A stretch of 64,000 nucleotides of DNA. Origin: an uncultured Clostridium sp. GTDB lineage: Bacteria > Bacillota > Clostridia > TANB77 > CAG-508. The position numbers and the translations under genes were made by a program. The notes under the pieces are model-generated. The model ran no database searches and was not told where the DNA came from. It saw nothing but the letters and a program-made list of their open reading frames with translations. Positions 9,029-18,351 of the stretch are shown piece by piece. Positions within the stretch are counted from its first letter, which is position 1; each line of letters opens with the position of its first letter. Location: assembly GCA_900554365.1 (NCBI GenBank), contig USGY01000001.1, positions 104,565-168,564 on the forward strand, read 5' to 3'.

Positions 9029-10570
9029 ATGACAATTATAATCACAATTGCCGCTGTCTTAATCTCACTTGCAATCGGTGCTATCGTAGGAATAGCATAT
9101 AGAAAAAAGGTTGCAGAGTCTAAAATTCAAGGTGCAGAGAATGAAGCTAAAAGAATAGTGGAATCAGCAAAAAAAGAAGCTGAAAATTTGAAAAAAGAAG
9201 AAATTTTTAAGGCAAAAGAAGAAATTATGGCAAGCCGTAAAGATTTAGACCAAGAGATTAGAGAAAGAAGAGGCGAAGTACAAAAACAAGAAGCAAGATT
9301 AATTCAAAAAGAGGAAAATCTAGAAAGACGTTCAGACAATTTTGAAAAAAGAGAAAAAGATTTAGAAAATGAACTTCAAAATGTTGAACAACAAAAAGAA
9401 GAAATCAACAAATTACATGATTTAGAAATGATTGAACTTCAAAAAGTTGCTGCTTTAACTAAAGAAGAAGCAAAATCTAGATTATTAAGTGAAATGGATA
9501 AAGAATTAACAGCTGAAAAAGCAGCATTAATTAGAGAGCATGATCAAAAAGCAAAAGAAACAATAAACAGAGATGCCAAAGAAATGTTATGTTATGCTAT
9601 ACAAAAATGTGCTGCAGATCATTCTCAAGAAACTACAGTATCAATTGTAGCTCTTCCAAATGATGAAATGAAAGGAAGAATTATTGGTAGAGAAGGAAGA
9701 AACATAAAAGCATTAGAAACATTAACGGGAATTGATTTAATAATAGATGATACACCAGAAGCAGTAGTATTATCAGGATTTGATCCATTAAGAAGAGAAG
9801 TCGCAAAAATTGCTTTGGAAAAATTAATCGAAGACGGAAGAATACATCCAGCTAAGATAGAAGAAATGGTTGAAAAAGCAAAAGAAGAAGTAGAGAACAC
9901 TATTAAAGAAGAAGGAGAAAGAGCTGTTCTTGAAACTGGAGTTATAGGACTTCATCCAGAGGTAGTTAAATTATTAGGAAAATTGAAATATAGAACAAGC
10001 TATGGTCAAAATGTTCTAAATCATTCAATTGAAGTTTCTAATTTAGCAAGAATTATGGCTGAAGAATTAGGATTAGATCCTAAACTTGCAAGACGTGCTG
10101 GATTACTACATGACATTGGAAAAGCTTTAGACCATGATATGGAAGGAACACATGTTGAAATCGGTGTTGAAATATTAAAGAAATATAAAGAGAATCCATT
10201 AGTAATAAATGCAGTAGAAGCACATCACGGAGATGTTGAACCACAAACATTAGAAGCTGTATTAGTACAAGCAGCTGATGCCATTTCAGCATCAAGACCT
10301 GGAGCAAGAAGAGAAACATTAGAAGCATATATAAAGAGACTACAAAATCTTGAAGAAATTGCAGATTCTTTTGAAGGAGTTGAAAAATCATTTGCTATTC
10401 AAGCTGGTCGTGAAGTTAGAATAATAGTAAAACCAGATAAAATATCAGATGATCAAATGACTATATTAGCAAGAGATGTTGCAAAAAGAGTAGAAAATGA
10501 AATGGATTATCCAGGACAAATCAAAGTAAACATTATAAGAGAAACAAGAGTTGTAGATTATGCAAGATAA
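9029..10570 (+). CDS. rny: Ribonuclease Y
   Basis: Membrane-bound endoribonuclease that starts mRNA turnover in Firmicutes. Order of parts: N-terminal membrane helix (about residues 1-22), a long charged coiled coil (about 25-185), a KH RNA-binding domain with '[15 protein letters not shown]' (about residue 215), and an HD domain with '[15 protein letters not shown]' (about residue 360). About 513 aa is the normal length. Two ATG codons lie close together (9023 and 9029); the second is better spaced from AAAGAGGTG. ymdB follows, the classic rny-ymdB order. Confidence 0.96.
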   Translation: MTIIITIAAVLISLAIGAIVGIAYRKKVAESKIQGAENEAKRIVESAKKEAENLKKEEIFKAKEEIMASRKDLDQEIRERRGEVQKQEARLIQKEENLERRSDNFEKREKDLENELQNVEQQKEEINKLHDLEMIELQKVAALTKEEAKSRLLSEMDKELTAEKAALIREHDQKAKETINRDAKEMLCYAIQKCAADHSQETTVSIVALPNDEMKGRIIGREGRNIKALETLTGIDLIIDDTPEAVVLSGFDPLRREVAKIALEKLIEDGRIHPAKIEEMVEKAKEEVENTIKEEGERAVLETGVIGLHPEVVKLLGKLKYRTSYGQNVLNHSIEVSNLARIMAEELGLDPKLARRAGLLHDIGKALDHDMEGTHVEIGVEILKKYKENPLVINAVEAHHGDVEPQTLEAVLVQAADAISASRPGARRETLEAYIKRLQNLEEIADSFEGVEKSFAIQAGREVRIIVKPDKISDDQMTILARDVAKRVENEMDYPGQIKVNIIRETRVVDYAR

Positions 10571-10579
10571 TAAATAATA

Positions 10580-10614
10580 AAAGAGTTATATCGTTATGAT
10601 ATAACTCTTTTTAT
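10580..10614 (+). terminator. Intrinsic terminator of rny
   Basis: AAGAGTTATATC pairs perfectly with GATATAACTCTT around a GTTAT loop and runs into TTTTTATTT. Confidence 0.85.
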
Positions 10615-10643
10615 TTGACACTAAAATAAATTTATAGTATTAT
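10615..10643 (+). promoter_or_regulatory. Sigma-A promoter of ymdB
   Basis: TTGACA (10615-10620), 17-bp spacer, TATTAT (10638-10643), abutting the rny terminator. Confidence 0.6.
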
Positions 10644-10684
10644 AAAAACAAATTGTAAAAAGAAAATAGAAAGAAGGAATCGCT

Positions 10685-11455
10685 ATGAAAATTTTAGCAG
10701 TAGGAGATTTAATTGGAAATGCTGGTGTAAGCAAATTCAAGAAAGAATTAAATAAAATAAGAGAAACAGAAAGAATAGATTTTGTAATTGTTAATGCAGA
10801 AAATGCTGGAGAAGGAATGGGAATAACTCAAAGAAATTTCAATGATTTATTAGAAGAAAAAGTTGATGCAATCACAATGGGAAATCATACATGGGGAAAA
10901 AAAGATATATTTAAATTTATTGACCATCCTAAATTATTAAGACCAGCTAATTATGTAAAAGGTGTTGTTGGAAAAGGATACAATATTTATCAATGCAAAG
11001 ACAAAAAAATTGCAGTAATGAACTTAATAGGAAGAGTAGATATGAATGTACTTTCTGAAAACCCTTTTGTTGTAGCTAAAGATATAATTGAAAAAATAAA
11101 AAATCAAGTTGATATTATAATAATAGATTTTCATGCTGAAGCTACAGCTGAGAAAATTGCAATGGGACATTATTTAGATGGTAAAGTTACAGCAATTTAT
11201 GGAACACATACTCATGTACAAACAGCTGATGAAACAATATTAGAAAAAGGAACAGCTTACATAACAGATATAGGTATGACAGGACCAATTAATTCTGTTA
11301 TAGGAATGGATGTAGGTGCATCTGTAAAAAGATTTGTTACAACATTACCTGAAAGATATAAAATGGCAACAGGTGAATGCAAATTAAACGGAATAATTTT
11401 AGATATTGATGATGAAACTAACAAAGTAAAAGAAATAAAAAGAATTAAAAGATAA
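10685..11455 (+). CDS. ymdB: YmdB/TIGR00282-family metallophosphoesterase
   Basis: 256 residues. Signatures: 'VGDLIGNAG' at the N terminus, 'VNAENAGEGMGIT' near residue 37, 'ITMGNHTWGKKDI' near residue 62, 'IDFHAEATAEK' near residue 148 and 'YGTHTHVQTAD' near residue 173, which supply the di-metal ligands. In Bacillus the family hydrolyses 2',3'-cyclic nucleotides and affects biofilm and motility decisions. Position directly after rny is conserved across Firmicutes. AGAAGGAATCGCT precedes the start. Confidence 0.93.
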   Translation: MKILAVGDLIGNAGVSKFKKELNKIRETERIDFVIVNAENAGEGMGITQRNFNDLLEEKVDAITMGNHTWGKKDIFKFIDHPKLLRPANYVKGVVGKGYNIYQCKDKKIAVMNLIGRVDMNVLSENPFVVAKDIIEKIKNQVDIIIIDFHAEATAEKIAMGHYLDGKVTAIYGTHTHVQTADETILEKGTAYITDIGMTGPINSVIGMDVGASVKRFVTTLPERYKMATGECKLNGIILDIDDETNKVKEIKRIKR

Positions 11456-11628
11456 TATATTGTAATAAAATAATAATTAATAAAATGTTTTGTCGAATTA
11501 CTGATTTTATTGCGATGAAAAGATTGGAAAATTTTTCAAAACCTCTTTACAACTATTTCCATATAATGTAAAATACAAACATAGAAGTTGCAACAACAAA
11601 AATAAAAATTATAGGAGGCAAAAGAAAA

Positions 11629-11892
11629 ATGGAGATTTTAAAAATTTCATCAAAATCAAACCCAAATTCAGTAGCAGGAGCTATAGCTGGGTTAGTAAAG
11701 GAATCAAACAAAGCAGAAATGCAAGCAATTGGAGCAGGTGCTTTAAATCAAGCCGTAAAAGCGGTTGCAATAGCAAGAGGATTTGTAGCACCATCAGGAG
11801 TAGATTTGGTTTGTATACCAGCTTTTGCAGAAGTAGAAGTTGAAGGAGAAGATAGAACAGGTATAAAATTGATAGTAGAATCAAGAACTTAA
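11629..11892 (+). CDS. spoVS: Stage V sporulation protein S
   Basis: 87 residues matching the SpoVS family end to end: 'LKISSKSNPNSVAGAIAG', 'AIGAGALNQAVKAVAIARGF' and 'PAFAEVEVEGEDRTGIKLIV'. It is an Alba-fold small protein that affects sporulation timing and spore coat assembly. It is the last gene of the rny-ymdB-spoVS neighbourhood and has its own terminator. TAGGAGGCAAAAG precedes the ATG. I found no convincing sigma-H promoter in the 170 bp upstream. Confidence 0.95.
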   Translation: MEILKISSKSNPNSVAGAIAGLVKESNKAEMQAIGAGALNQAVKAVAIARGFVAPSGVDLVCIPAFAEVEVEGEDRTGIKLIVESRT

Positions 11893-11909
11893 AGTAAAGA
11901 AAAAAATAG

Positions 11910-11942
11910 CAGGTTGTATTATAATAATACAACCTGTTTTTG
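11910..11942 (+). terminator. Intrinsic terminator of spoVS
   Basis: CAGGTTGTATTAT is followed directly by its reverse complement ATAATACAACCTG and a T run. Confidence 0.88.
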
Positions 11943-11964
11943 ATATAAATTTAATATTAAAAGC

Positions 11965-11993
11965 TTGAAATTTTTATTAATTTAATGTATTAT
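11965..11993 (+). promoter_or_regulatory. Sigma-A promoter of the substrate-binding protein gene
   Basis: TTGAAA (11965-11970), 17-bp spacer, TATTAT (11988-11993), 22 bp ahead of the start codon. Confidence 0.5.
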
Positions 11994-12015
11994 AGCAAAG
12001 TATAGAGGTGAATAT

Positions 12016-13602
12016 ATGAAATCAAATTGGATAAAATATGTTTTTATAATTTTTGTTATATTAATATTAATTTTTGCAGCTTATATAATAAAAAAAGATG
12101 AAGCTGAAAAAAAGCAAGGACAACAACCAAACACAACGACACAAGAAAATCAGGTAAAAGAAATAAAAATTGGAATTGCTGAATTGGATACAATGAATCC
12201 CATACTTAGTAAAAATAAAAATGTGCAAACAGTAACAAAACTTATTTATGAGCCATTAGTAAATTTAACTTCAGATTATAAGGCAGAACCTTGTTTAGCT
12301 AAGGAGTGGGCTAAACAAAGCGATAATTCATATTTAATAAAATTAAGAGAAAATGTTAGATGGTCTGATGGTCAATCTTTTACAGCAGATGATGTAAAAT
12401 TTACTATTGATAGATTAAAAGATTCTAATACTATTTATTCTTCAAATGTAAAAGATGTAACAAGTATAGATGTTGAAGATGATTATACTGTAAGAATAAA
12501 TTTAGATAAAGAAGTTCCATTTTTTGAATATAATTTAACATTTCCAATATTATCATCTAATTATTATCAAGGAGAAGATTTTGCAACAACAGACAAAAAT
12601 AATTCTCCAGTTGGAACCGGAAAATTTAAGATTACAGATGTTCAAGAATCATATATAACATTATCTAAAAATACTAACTGGTGGAATAAAGAAAAAACAG
12701 AAAATCTTGAAAAAATAACTGTAAATCTATATTCTTCAGTTGGAGAGCTATATAATAGTTTTAAAATTGGAAACTTAGATGTTATAGCAACTGATAATGA
12801 TAATGTACAAAGCTATATTGGTACAATTGGATATACTCCTAAAGAGATAAAAGGACGTGAATATACATTTTTAGCATTAAATACTGCTAATGAGCTTTTA
12901 AATAAACAAGAAGTAAGAAAAGCCTTAGCATATTCAATAGATAAAGAAAGTATTACATCAAATATTTTAAATGGAAAAGCATATGCAACAAGTTTTCCAT
13001 TAGATTATGGAAATTGGCTATATCAAGAACAAGATTCAAGCAGTGGATTTAATCAAGAACAAACAAAACAGGTATTAGTTGATAATGGTTGGGCATATAG
13101 AAGTGGAACTTGGCAAAAAACAGAAAATAAGAAGTTCCAAAGAATAGAATTAAAATTATTAGTAAAATCTTCAAATCCAACTCAAGTTGCTGTAGCACAA
13201 AATATTAAAGAACAATTAGCAAGTCAAGGAATAATAATTAATATTGTACAGGCTGCAGATGCACAATATAATAATATGATTAATTCTAAAAGTTATGATA
13301 TTGCATTATGTAATATGACAATATCACCTAGTCCAAACTTAGAGTTGTTCTTTGGAGATAATAATTTATCAAATTATAGAAACGAAGAAGTATCTAATAT
13401 TATTAATGAAGTAAAAAATACAACAGATGAAAATACTTTAAAAGAAAAATATAAGAGATTAATTGAAATATATAAATCAGATATACCTTATATAGGCTTG
13501 TATAATAATAAATATACAGTTGCATATAATTCTGAATTAGTAGGAGATCTTACACCAAGCTGGTTTAGCCCTTTCTATGGAATTGAAGTATGGTATAAAT
13601 AA
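12016..13602 (+). CDS. Extracellular solute-binding protein, family 5 (oligopeptide type), membrane-anchored
   Basis: 528 residues. SBP_bac_5 features: 'MNPILSKN...TKLIYEPLV' near residue 58, 'LRENVRWSDGQSFTADDVKFTIDRL' near residue 110 (the family signature), 'PVGTGKFKI' near residue 196 and 'KQEVRKALAYSIDKESI' near residue 298. It would bind peptides outside the cell. There is no lipobox cysteine after the N-terminal hydrophobic stretch (about residues 8-24), so it is held by an uncleaved helix, not a lipid. No permease or ATPase gene adjoins it; it has its own promoter, so it works with transporters encoded elsewhere or as a sensor. Confidence 0.88.
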   Translation: MKSNWIKYVFIIFVILILIFAAYIIKKDEAEKKQGQQPNTTTQENQVKEIKIGIAELDTMNPILSKNKNVQTVTKLIYEPLVNLTSDYKAEPCLAKEWAKQSDNSYLIKLRENVRWSDGQSFTADDVKFTIDRLKDSNTIYSSNVKDVTSIDVEDDYTVRINLDKEVPFFEYNLTFPILSSNYYQGEDFATTDKNNSPVGTGKFKITDVQESYITLSKNTNWWNKEKTENLEKITVNLYSSVGELYNSFKIGNLDVIATDNDNVQSYIGTIGYTPKEIKGREYTFLALNTANELLNKQEVRKALAYSIDKESITSNILNGKAYATSFPLDYGNWLYQEQDSSSGFNQEQTKQVLVDNGWAYRSGTWQKTENKKFQRIELKLLVKSSNPTQVAVAQNIKEQLASQGIIINIVQAADAQYNNMINSKSYDIALCNMTISPSPNLELFFGDNNLSNYRNEEVSNIINEVKNTTDENTLKEKYKRLIEIYKSDIPYIGLYNNKYTVAYNSELVGDLTPSWFSPFYGIEVWYK

Positions 13603-13620
13603 TAATTTTTCTAAAAAGTA

Positions 13621-13661
13621 TTGACAAAACAAATATTTGATATATAATGATAAATATCAAA
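13621..13661 (+). promoter_or_regulatory. recA promoter with a palindromic operator candidate over the -10
   Basis: TTGACA (13621-13626), 16-bp spacer, TATAAT (13643-13648). TTTGATAT (13636-13643) and its exact reverse complement ATATCAAA (13654-13661) flank the -10 box. No GAAC-N4-GTTC LexA box is present, so if recA is damage-inducible here a different operator sequence is used, or the palindrome serves another regulator. Confidence 0.6.
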
Positions 13662-13691
13662 CAAAAGTTCAATTAATTTAAGGAGGATTTT

Positions 13692-14735
13692 ATGGAAGAA
13701 AACGCAGAAAAAAGAAAAGCATTAGATGCTGCAATGAGCCAAATAGAAAAACAATTTGGAAAAGGCTCAGTAATGAAATTAGGCGAATTTAAAGCTATGG
13801 AAATAGAAGCAATACCAACTGGAGCATTAAGCTTAGACATCGCATTAGGAATAGGCGGAGTTCCAAGAGGTAGAATTATAGAAATATTTGGACCTGAATC
13901 ATCAGGAAAAACAACATTAGCATTACATGTTATTGCAGAAGCTCAAAAAATGGGTGGAGAAGCAGCTTTTATAGATGCAGAACACGCATTAGATCCTGTA
14001 TATGCTAAAAAATTAGGAGTAGATATTGATGATTTAATAGTTTCTCAACCAGACACAGGTGAACAAGCATTAGAAATTACAGAAAGTTTAATAAGAAGTG
14101 GAGCTTTAGATGTTATCGTTGTTGACTCTGTAGCTGCACTTGTTCCAAAAGCTGAAATAGATGGAGACATGGGTGATTCACATATGGGATTACAAGCAAG
14201 ACTTATGTCTCAAGCATTAAGAAAATTAGCAGGAGCAATAAATAAAACAAAAACAGTATTAATATTTATAAATCAATTAAGAGAAAAAATAGGAGTAATG
14301 TTTGGAAATCCAGAAACAACAACAGGTGGTAGAGCATTAAAATTCTATGCATCAGTAAGAATGGATATTAGAAAAATAGAAAATATAAAACAAGATGGTG
14401 AAGTAAAAGGAAATAGAGTACGTGTAAAAGTTATAAAAAATAAAGTTGCTCCACCATTTAGAGAGGCAGAATTTGATATAGTATATGGACAAGGTATATC
14501 TAAAGAAGGAAACATTCTAGATATGGCTGTAAATTTAGACATTGTAGAAAAAGCTGGTTCATGGTTTAGCTATAATGGAGAAAGAATTGGTCAAGGAAGA
14601 GAAAATGTAAAGAAATATTTAAGAGAAAATCCAGAAATGCTAGATGAAATAGAAGAAAAAGTAAGAGATAATTTTGCCAAAGCTTTTGAACAAAGTTTAG
14701 GAGAAGATTTACCTAGTAAAGAGGAAGATGATTAA
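13692..14735 (+). CDS. recA: RecA recombinase
   Basis: Forms filaments on single-stranded DNA, performs strand exchange and activates LexA cleavage. 347 residues with Walker A 'GPESSGKTT' (about residue 67), '[13 protein letters not shown]' (about residue 93), '[10 protein letters not shown]' Walker B (about residue 141), '[13 protein letters not shown]' (about residue 176) and '[20 protein letters not shown]' (about residue 195). TTAAGGAGG precedes the start. recX lies downstream but on its own promoter, beyond a terminator. Confidence 0.98.
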   Translation: MEENAEKRKALDAAMSQIEKQFGKGSVMKLGEFKAMEIEAIPTGALSLDIALGIGGVPRGRIIEIFGPESSGKTTLALHVIAEAQKMGGEAAFIDAEHALDPVYAKKLGVDIDDLIVSQPDTGEQALEITESLIRSGALDVIVVDSVAALVPKAEIDGDMGDSHMGLQARLMSQALRKLAGAINKTKTVLIFINQLREKIGVMFGNPETTTGGRALKFYASVRMDIRKIENIKQDGEVKGNRVRVKVIKNKVAPPFREAEFDIVYGQGISKEGNILDMAVNLDIVEKAGSWFSYNGERIGQGRENVKKYLRENPEMLDEIEEKVRDNFAKAFEQSLGEDLPSKEEDD

Positions 14736-14753
14736 TAATTATTAAAATATAAA

Positions 14754-14797
14754 AAAAGAAAATACACTTATATATATTTAAGTGTATTTTCTTTTTA
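14754..14797. terminator. Bidirectional terminator between recA and a short opposite-strand frame
   Basis: AAGAAAATACACTTA pairs with TAAGTGTATTTTCTT around a short AT loop, with A runs on the left and T runs on the right. It can stop transcription of recA and of anything coming from the opposite side. Confidence 0.85.
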
Positions 14798-14842
14798 TAT
14801 AGATTTATTAGAATCTAATTCTTCAATTTTATTTGTTGGCAT
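14795..14842 (-). CDS. Candidate 15-residue small protein or leader peptide
   Basis: On the - strand an ATG at 14842 reads M-P-T-N-K-I-E-E-L-D-S-N-K-S-I and stops at 14795, inside the bidirectional terminator. AAAGGAGTGAATTGAT just upstream is a strong ribosome binding site, and TATAAT lies about 35 bp before it with only a weak -35. The unit promoter-RBS-frame-terminator is complete in under 130 bp. I recognise no family; coding is inferred only from the signals. Confidence 0.4.
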   Translation of the reverse strand: MPTNKIEELDSNKSI

Positions 14843-14939
14843 ATCAATTCACTCCTTTCTTTAAACTCAATAAAATTAATTATAGCATCTTTAAAAATTT
14901 CATGTAATACTTTTTTTGAAAAAATTAAAAAATTTTTTC

Positions 14940-14968
14940 TTGAAATTTTTAGCGACTTATAGTAAAAT
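14940..14968 (+). promoter_or_regulatory. Sigma-A promoter of recX-scpA
   Basis: TTGAAA (14940-14945), 17-bp spacer, TAAAAT (14963-14968), 24 bp before the recX start. Confidence 0.5.
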
Positions 14969-14992
14969 TTATAAAAAAGAAGAAGGGATATA

Positions 14993-15436
14993 ATGTATAC
15001 ATTAGAAGAGTTTGATAGAGAAAAAACGAAAGTTTTAAGATATATATTGTATAAAAAAAGAAGCGAACATGAGGTAAGAACTAAATTTCAAAAGTCAATA
15101 GAAGAAAATTTGTTAGAAGATATTATAGAATATTTAAAAGAAGCAAAATACATAGATGATAAAGAATACATAAGAAAAACTGTTAATAATTTTATGATAT
15201 TAAAAAATTTATCAATAAGAGAAATAAAATATAAATTATTAGCTAAAGGTTTAAAAAAGGATGATATAGAAGATTATATTTATGAGAATAAAGATGAATT
15301 AGAAAATTTTGAAATGAAATCTGCACAAAATATAATTTATAAAAAAGCAACATCACTTGACGAAAATGAAATAAAACAATTTTTATTAAAAAAGGGGTAT
15401 AAGTCAGAAAACATAAATAAAGCATTTGAAGATTAA
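14993..15436 (+). CDS. recX: Regulatory protein RecX
   Basis: Binds RecA filaments and modulates recombination. 147 residues built of the three-helix RecX repeats: 'LRYILYKKRSEHEVRTKFQ' (about 15-33), 'IIEYLKEAKYIDDKEYIRKTVNNF' (about 42-65), 'SIREIKYKLLAKGLKKDDI' (about 73-91) and 'LLKKGYKSENINKAFED' at the C terminus. The AGAAGGGATATA site supports the start. Position after recA is the usual one. Confidence 0.9.
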   Translation: MYTLEEFDREKTKVLRYILYKKRSEHEVRTKFQKSIEENLLEDIIEYLKEAKYIDDKEYIRKTVNNFMILKNLSIREIKYKLLAKGLKKDDIEDYIYENKDELENFEMKSAQNIIYKKATSLDENEIKQFLLKKGYKSENINKAFED

Positions 15437-15448
15437 AAGGAGAAATAT

Positions 15449-16201
15449 ATGGCAATTTTAACATTAGAAACAAAAAAATATGCGATAAAAACAGAAAAAT
15501 TTGAAGGACCTTTAGATTTATTATGTCATTTAATTGATAAAAACAAAATGGATATTTATGATATAAATTTAAGTGAAATAACAGATCAATATATAAGCTA
15601 TTTAAAAGAACAAGAAAAACTAAACTTGGAAATAGCTAGTGAGTTTTTAGTTATGGCATCAACTTTGCTATATTTAAAATCAAAAAAACTACTTCCAAAG
15701 CAAGAAGAGGAAGAAGAGGAAATAACAGAAGAAGAATTAATTAAAAGAATCATAGAATATAAGAAATTCAAGGAGATAAGCAAAAAGTTAAAAGAAAATT
15801 ATACATCTTTTTCAAAAAGATATTTTAAGAATCAAGAAAATATAAAGCTACCAAAACAAAAAATCGAAAAAAATTATAATAAAAATGCAATACCAGATAT
15901 CTATCAAAAAATCTGGAATAAAAATAAAGAAAAAATTAATTTAAATGCTAAAAATATTGAAAAAATAGCAATAACAGATAATTATACAGTAGCAAGCAAA
16001 GTTAAAGAAATGTTTAGAGTTTTAGTAAAACAAAAAAGATTTGTTTTTAATAGACTATTTTCTTTAAAGCAACATAATAAACAAGAAGTAGTAACAGCAT
16101 TTTCAGGATTATTAGAATTATCAAGAAGAAATAAAGTTTTAACAAAACAAGATGAGTTATTTGGAGATATAGAGGTAGAAAAAGCTAAAAAAACTTCATA
16201 A
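15449..16201 (+). CDS. scpA: Segregation and condensation protein A
   Basis: Kleisin subunit of the SMC-ScpA-ScpB condensin. 250 residues with the N-terminal SMC-binding block 'EKFEGPLDLLCHLIDKNKMDIYDI' and 'EFLVMASTLLYLKSKKLLP' (about residues 66-84), a charged middle, and a C-terminal winged-helix region ending 'TAFSGLLELSRRNKVLTKQDELFGDIEVE'. AAAAGGAGAAATAT precedes the ATG, 12 bp after recX. scpB, often next door, is not in the window. Confidence 0.95.
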   Translation: MAILTLETKKYAIKTEKFEGPLDLLCHLIDKNKMDIYDINLSEITDQYISYLKEQEKLNLEIASEFLVMASTLLYLKSKKLLPKQEEEEEEITEEELIKRIIEYKKFKEISKKLKENYTSFSKRYFKNQENIKLPKQKIEKNYNKNAIPDIYQKIWNKNKEKINLNAKNIEKIAITDNYTVASKVKEMFRVLVKQKRFVFNRLFSLKQHNKQEVVTAFSGLLELSRRNKVLTKQDELFGDIEVEKAKKTS

Positions 16202-16273
16202 TATTAGAATAAAATGATTAAAAATACTAAAGTTGGAAAAACTAATATAAAACCTTTGAAGGAAGGTGAGATA

Positions 16274-16906
16274 TTGGTTTTTCTTTTTTTTATACCAATT
16301 ATGTTTTTGTTAATAATTATGCTTGCATTTTCAAAAATAAAAATTTGTATTGATGATTATAGATATATATCAACATTGCCTAAATTAAAGAAAACAGAAT
16401 ATAAAATAACGGTGTGCTTATATGTATTAAAAATAATACCTGTATTAAAAATAAAAATAAATAAAAATAAATTTAAAAAGATAAGAGAAAAACTAAAAGA
16501 AAAGTTTAGAAATATAGATTTATTAGATATTGAAAAAGAAAAAGAAATAAATAAAAAAATATTAAAAGCAACTAAAGTTTTAAATATAAACATTGATAAA
16601 TTTAATTTAAAAGTAGAATTAGGAACAGAAAATGTAATATTTTCATCAATAATTATACCAATTGTTGGAACTTTAGTAGCATGGTTTTTGCAAAGAGAAA
16701 ACGTTAGTTATAATAAGCAAACATTTGATATTAAGCCAATATATTATAATCAAAATTTATTGAATATATTGTTTTCAGGTATATTTGAAATAAAAATGAT
16801 ACATATTATAAATATAATATATATCTTAACAAAAAAAGAAGGAGTGAAAAAATATGAGCGAACAACAACATCCAATAGAAGGACTTATGGTTACAGCCAT
16901 GAATAG
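16274..16906 (+). CDS. DUF2953 protein (YtfI-like)
   Basis: Single N-terminal membrane helix ('FLFFIPIMFLLIIMLAF') followed by a basic region and the DUF2953 core near the C terminus ('FNLKVELGTENVIFSSIIIPIVGTLV'). An ATG at 16214 has no ribosome binding site. TTG at 16274 sits behind GGAAGGTGAG and puts the helix at the very N terminus, so it is preferred. The C terminus overlaps ytfJ by 53 bp. DUF2953 and ytfJ are neighbours in Bacillus too, which links it to the spore or sporulating-cell membrane. Confidence 0.75.
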   Translation: MVFLFFIPIMFLLIIMLAFSKIKICIDDYRYISTLPKLKKTEYKITVCLYVLKIIPVLKIKINKNKFKKIREKLKEKFRNIDLLDIEKEKEINKKILKATKVLNINIDKFNLKVELGTENVIFSSIIIPIVGTLVAWFLQRENVSYNKQTFDIKPIYYNQNLLNILFSGIFEIKMIHIINIIYILTKKEGVKKYERTTTSNRRTYGYSHE

Positions 16907-17450
16907 CATTCAAGATATGATTGATGTAAATACAATAATTGGAGAGCCTATTGAAACATCGAATAATATTGTGATTATTCCAATATCAAAAGTTTCTTTT
17001 GGGTTTGCAGCAGGTGGAAGTGAGTTTAAAGGAGAGACAGTTGATGAATATACTAAAAGAGATAAAGAAGAGGCAATTCAATATAGACTACCATTCGGAG
17101 GTGGTTCAGGAGCAGGCGTTACTATAAATCCAATAGCCTTTTTAGTTATTCAACCAAATAACGTAAAATTGATGCCAGTAAATCATACATCTTCACTAGA
17201 TAAATTACTTGATTATATGCCAGATTTAATGGAAAAAGCAAATAATATGATGAATCGATGTGTACAGACAAAAAAAGAACAAACACAGAAAATAATAAAA
17301 GAAATACAAAAAAATAGACATGATACTACTAAAAATGATAATAAAGATAAAGAGAAAGAAAAAGAACAGATTTCAAAACATAAAGAAGAAGATATAAAAC
17401 CAAATGAAACATATGAATTTGAATATGATGACACTTTAGAAGATGAATAA
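16854..17450 (+). CDS. ytfJ: YtfJ/GerW-family sporulation protein
   Basis: 198 residues. The first about 115 residues match GerW: 'HPIEGLMVTAMNSIQDMIDVNTIIGEPIET', 'IIPISKVSFGFAAGGSEF', 'LPFGGGSGAGVTINPIAFLV'. A long Lys/Glu/Asp-rich tail ending EDE (about residues 135-198) is extra. In Bacillus YtfJ is made in the forespore and is needed for full germination response. GAAGGAG precedes the ATG, inside the 3' end of the DUF2953 gene. Confidence 0.92.
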   Translation: MSEQQHPIEGLMVTAMNSIQDMIDVNTIIGEPIETSNNIVIIPISKVSFGFAAGGSEFKGETVDEYTKRDKEEAIQYRLPFGGGSGAGVTINPIAFLVIQPNNVKLMPVNHTSSLDKLLDYMPDLMEKANNMMNRCVQTKKEQTQKIIKEIQKNRHDTTKNDNKDKEKEKEQISKHKEEDIKPNETYEFEYDDTLEDE

Positions 17451-17456
17451 AAAATA

Positions 17457-17486
17457 AGAAGCGGATAAAACCCGCTTCTATTTTTA
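17457..17486. terminator. Terminator between ytfJ and the dacF remnant
   Basis: AGAAGCGG pairs with CCGCTTCT around ATAAAAC, followed by ATTTTTAT. The A-rich left flank lets it act on the converging - strand gene too. Confidence 0.75.
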
Positions 17487-17495
17487 TAATAAGTA

Positions 17496-18281
17496 TTATC
17501 TTAATAATCCTACCCATGAATAATAAATCTGTTTAGTAATAGTAAATAAATTAGTTTTTTCTATAGAATCTTTAGCAACAATATCAACGTTTCCTAATGT
17601 TTCACCATTAGAAGAAAAAGAAATTTCACCCAGTTTTTGACCAGCAACAATAGGCGCAGATATGCTATCTGGTAATGAAACATTTTGTTCAATATTTTGA
17701 TCTTTACCTTTTTCAATTAAAGTGCCACAATCATCATTTAATACCGCATCTAATTTGTTTTGTGTACCTTTATTAACATCAATAGTTTTTATAACATCAT
17801 TTTTCTTGCCAAATTCTTTAAATGAAAAATTATTAAAACCATAATCTAAAAGTTTTTGAGCTTCACTAAATCTGACTTTTGTAGAAGGAGCTTTCATAAT
17901 AACAGCTATTAAAGATAAATTATCTCTTGTAGCACTTGCTGATAAGTTATATAAAGCCAAGCCTGTTGAACCTGTTTTTAAACCAGTAGCACCTTTATAA
18001 TATTTAATTAGCTTATTGGTATTTGATAATTGAGATTTTCCACCACGTAAAGTATCCATCCAAATTGTAGTGTATTTAGTTACATTAGGGTGCTTAGATA
18101 ATAATTCTCTAGACATTAAAGAAATATCATAACTTGATGTAACATGCCCATCTTCATCTAAACCATGACAATTTTTAAATGTAGTATCATTCATGCCTAA
18201 TTCTTTAGCTTTGTCATTCATCATTTGAACAAAAGCTTCTTCTGAACCAGCAATGTATTCGGCCATTGCAACTACACAATC
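17496..18281 (-). pseudogene. dacF: 3' part of a DacF-type D-alanyl-D-alanine carboxypeptidase, cut by the mobile element
   Basis: The first matching residues are 'DCVVAMAEYIAGSEEAFVQMMNDKAKELGM', which follow the SGN (SxN) motif in penicillin-binding protein 5-type enzymes. 'TGLKTGSTGLA' supplies the KTG motif, and a PBP5_C-like beta domain ends the protein. The signal peptide, the catalytic SxxK and the SxN serine are missing. Upstream residues in the open frame ('LNCTVY' and before) do not belong to the family and come from the element end. The remnant cannot be catalytic. The missing 5' half should lie beyond the other end of the element, outside the window. Confidence 0.85.
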
Positions 18282-18351
18282 ATAGACTGTACAATTTAAG
18301 CACAAGTGAAAAGTATTGAAAAATAAGAAAAAATTGATTATAAACACCTAT
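18282..18351. other. Left junction (attL region) of the integrative conjugative element
   Basis: Homology to dacF stops at about 18281, on the - strand right after the codons for D-C-V-V. The next 70 bp is AT-rich non-coding sequence leading into element genes transcribed rightward. No terminal inverted repeat or tRNA gene is visible. The exact crossover base cannot be fixed without the right end or an empty site. Confidence 0.6.

Noticed and set aside
9625..10391. Long opposite-strand frames in rny, ackA, ileS and other strong genes
   Set aside because: These are shadows of biased codon use in well-recognised genes and have no start signals or family features.
18282..18347. Natural N terminus for the dacF frame (MFIINFF...)
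   Set aside because: The 22 residues before D-C-V-V have no match to the family, there is no ribosome binding site, and the catalytic SxxK part is missing; it is a chance continuation into element DNA.
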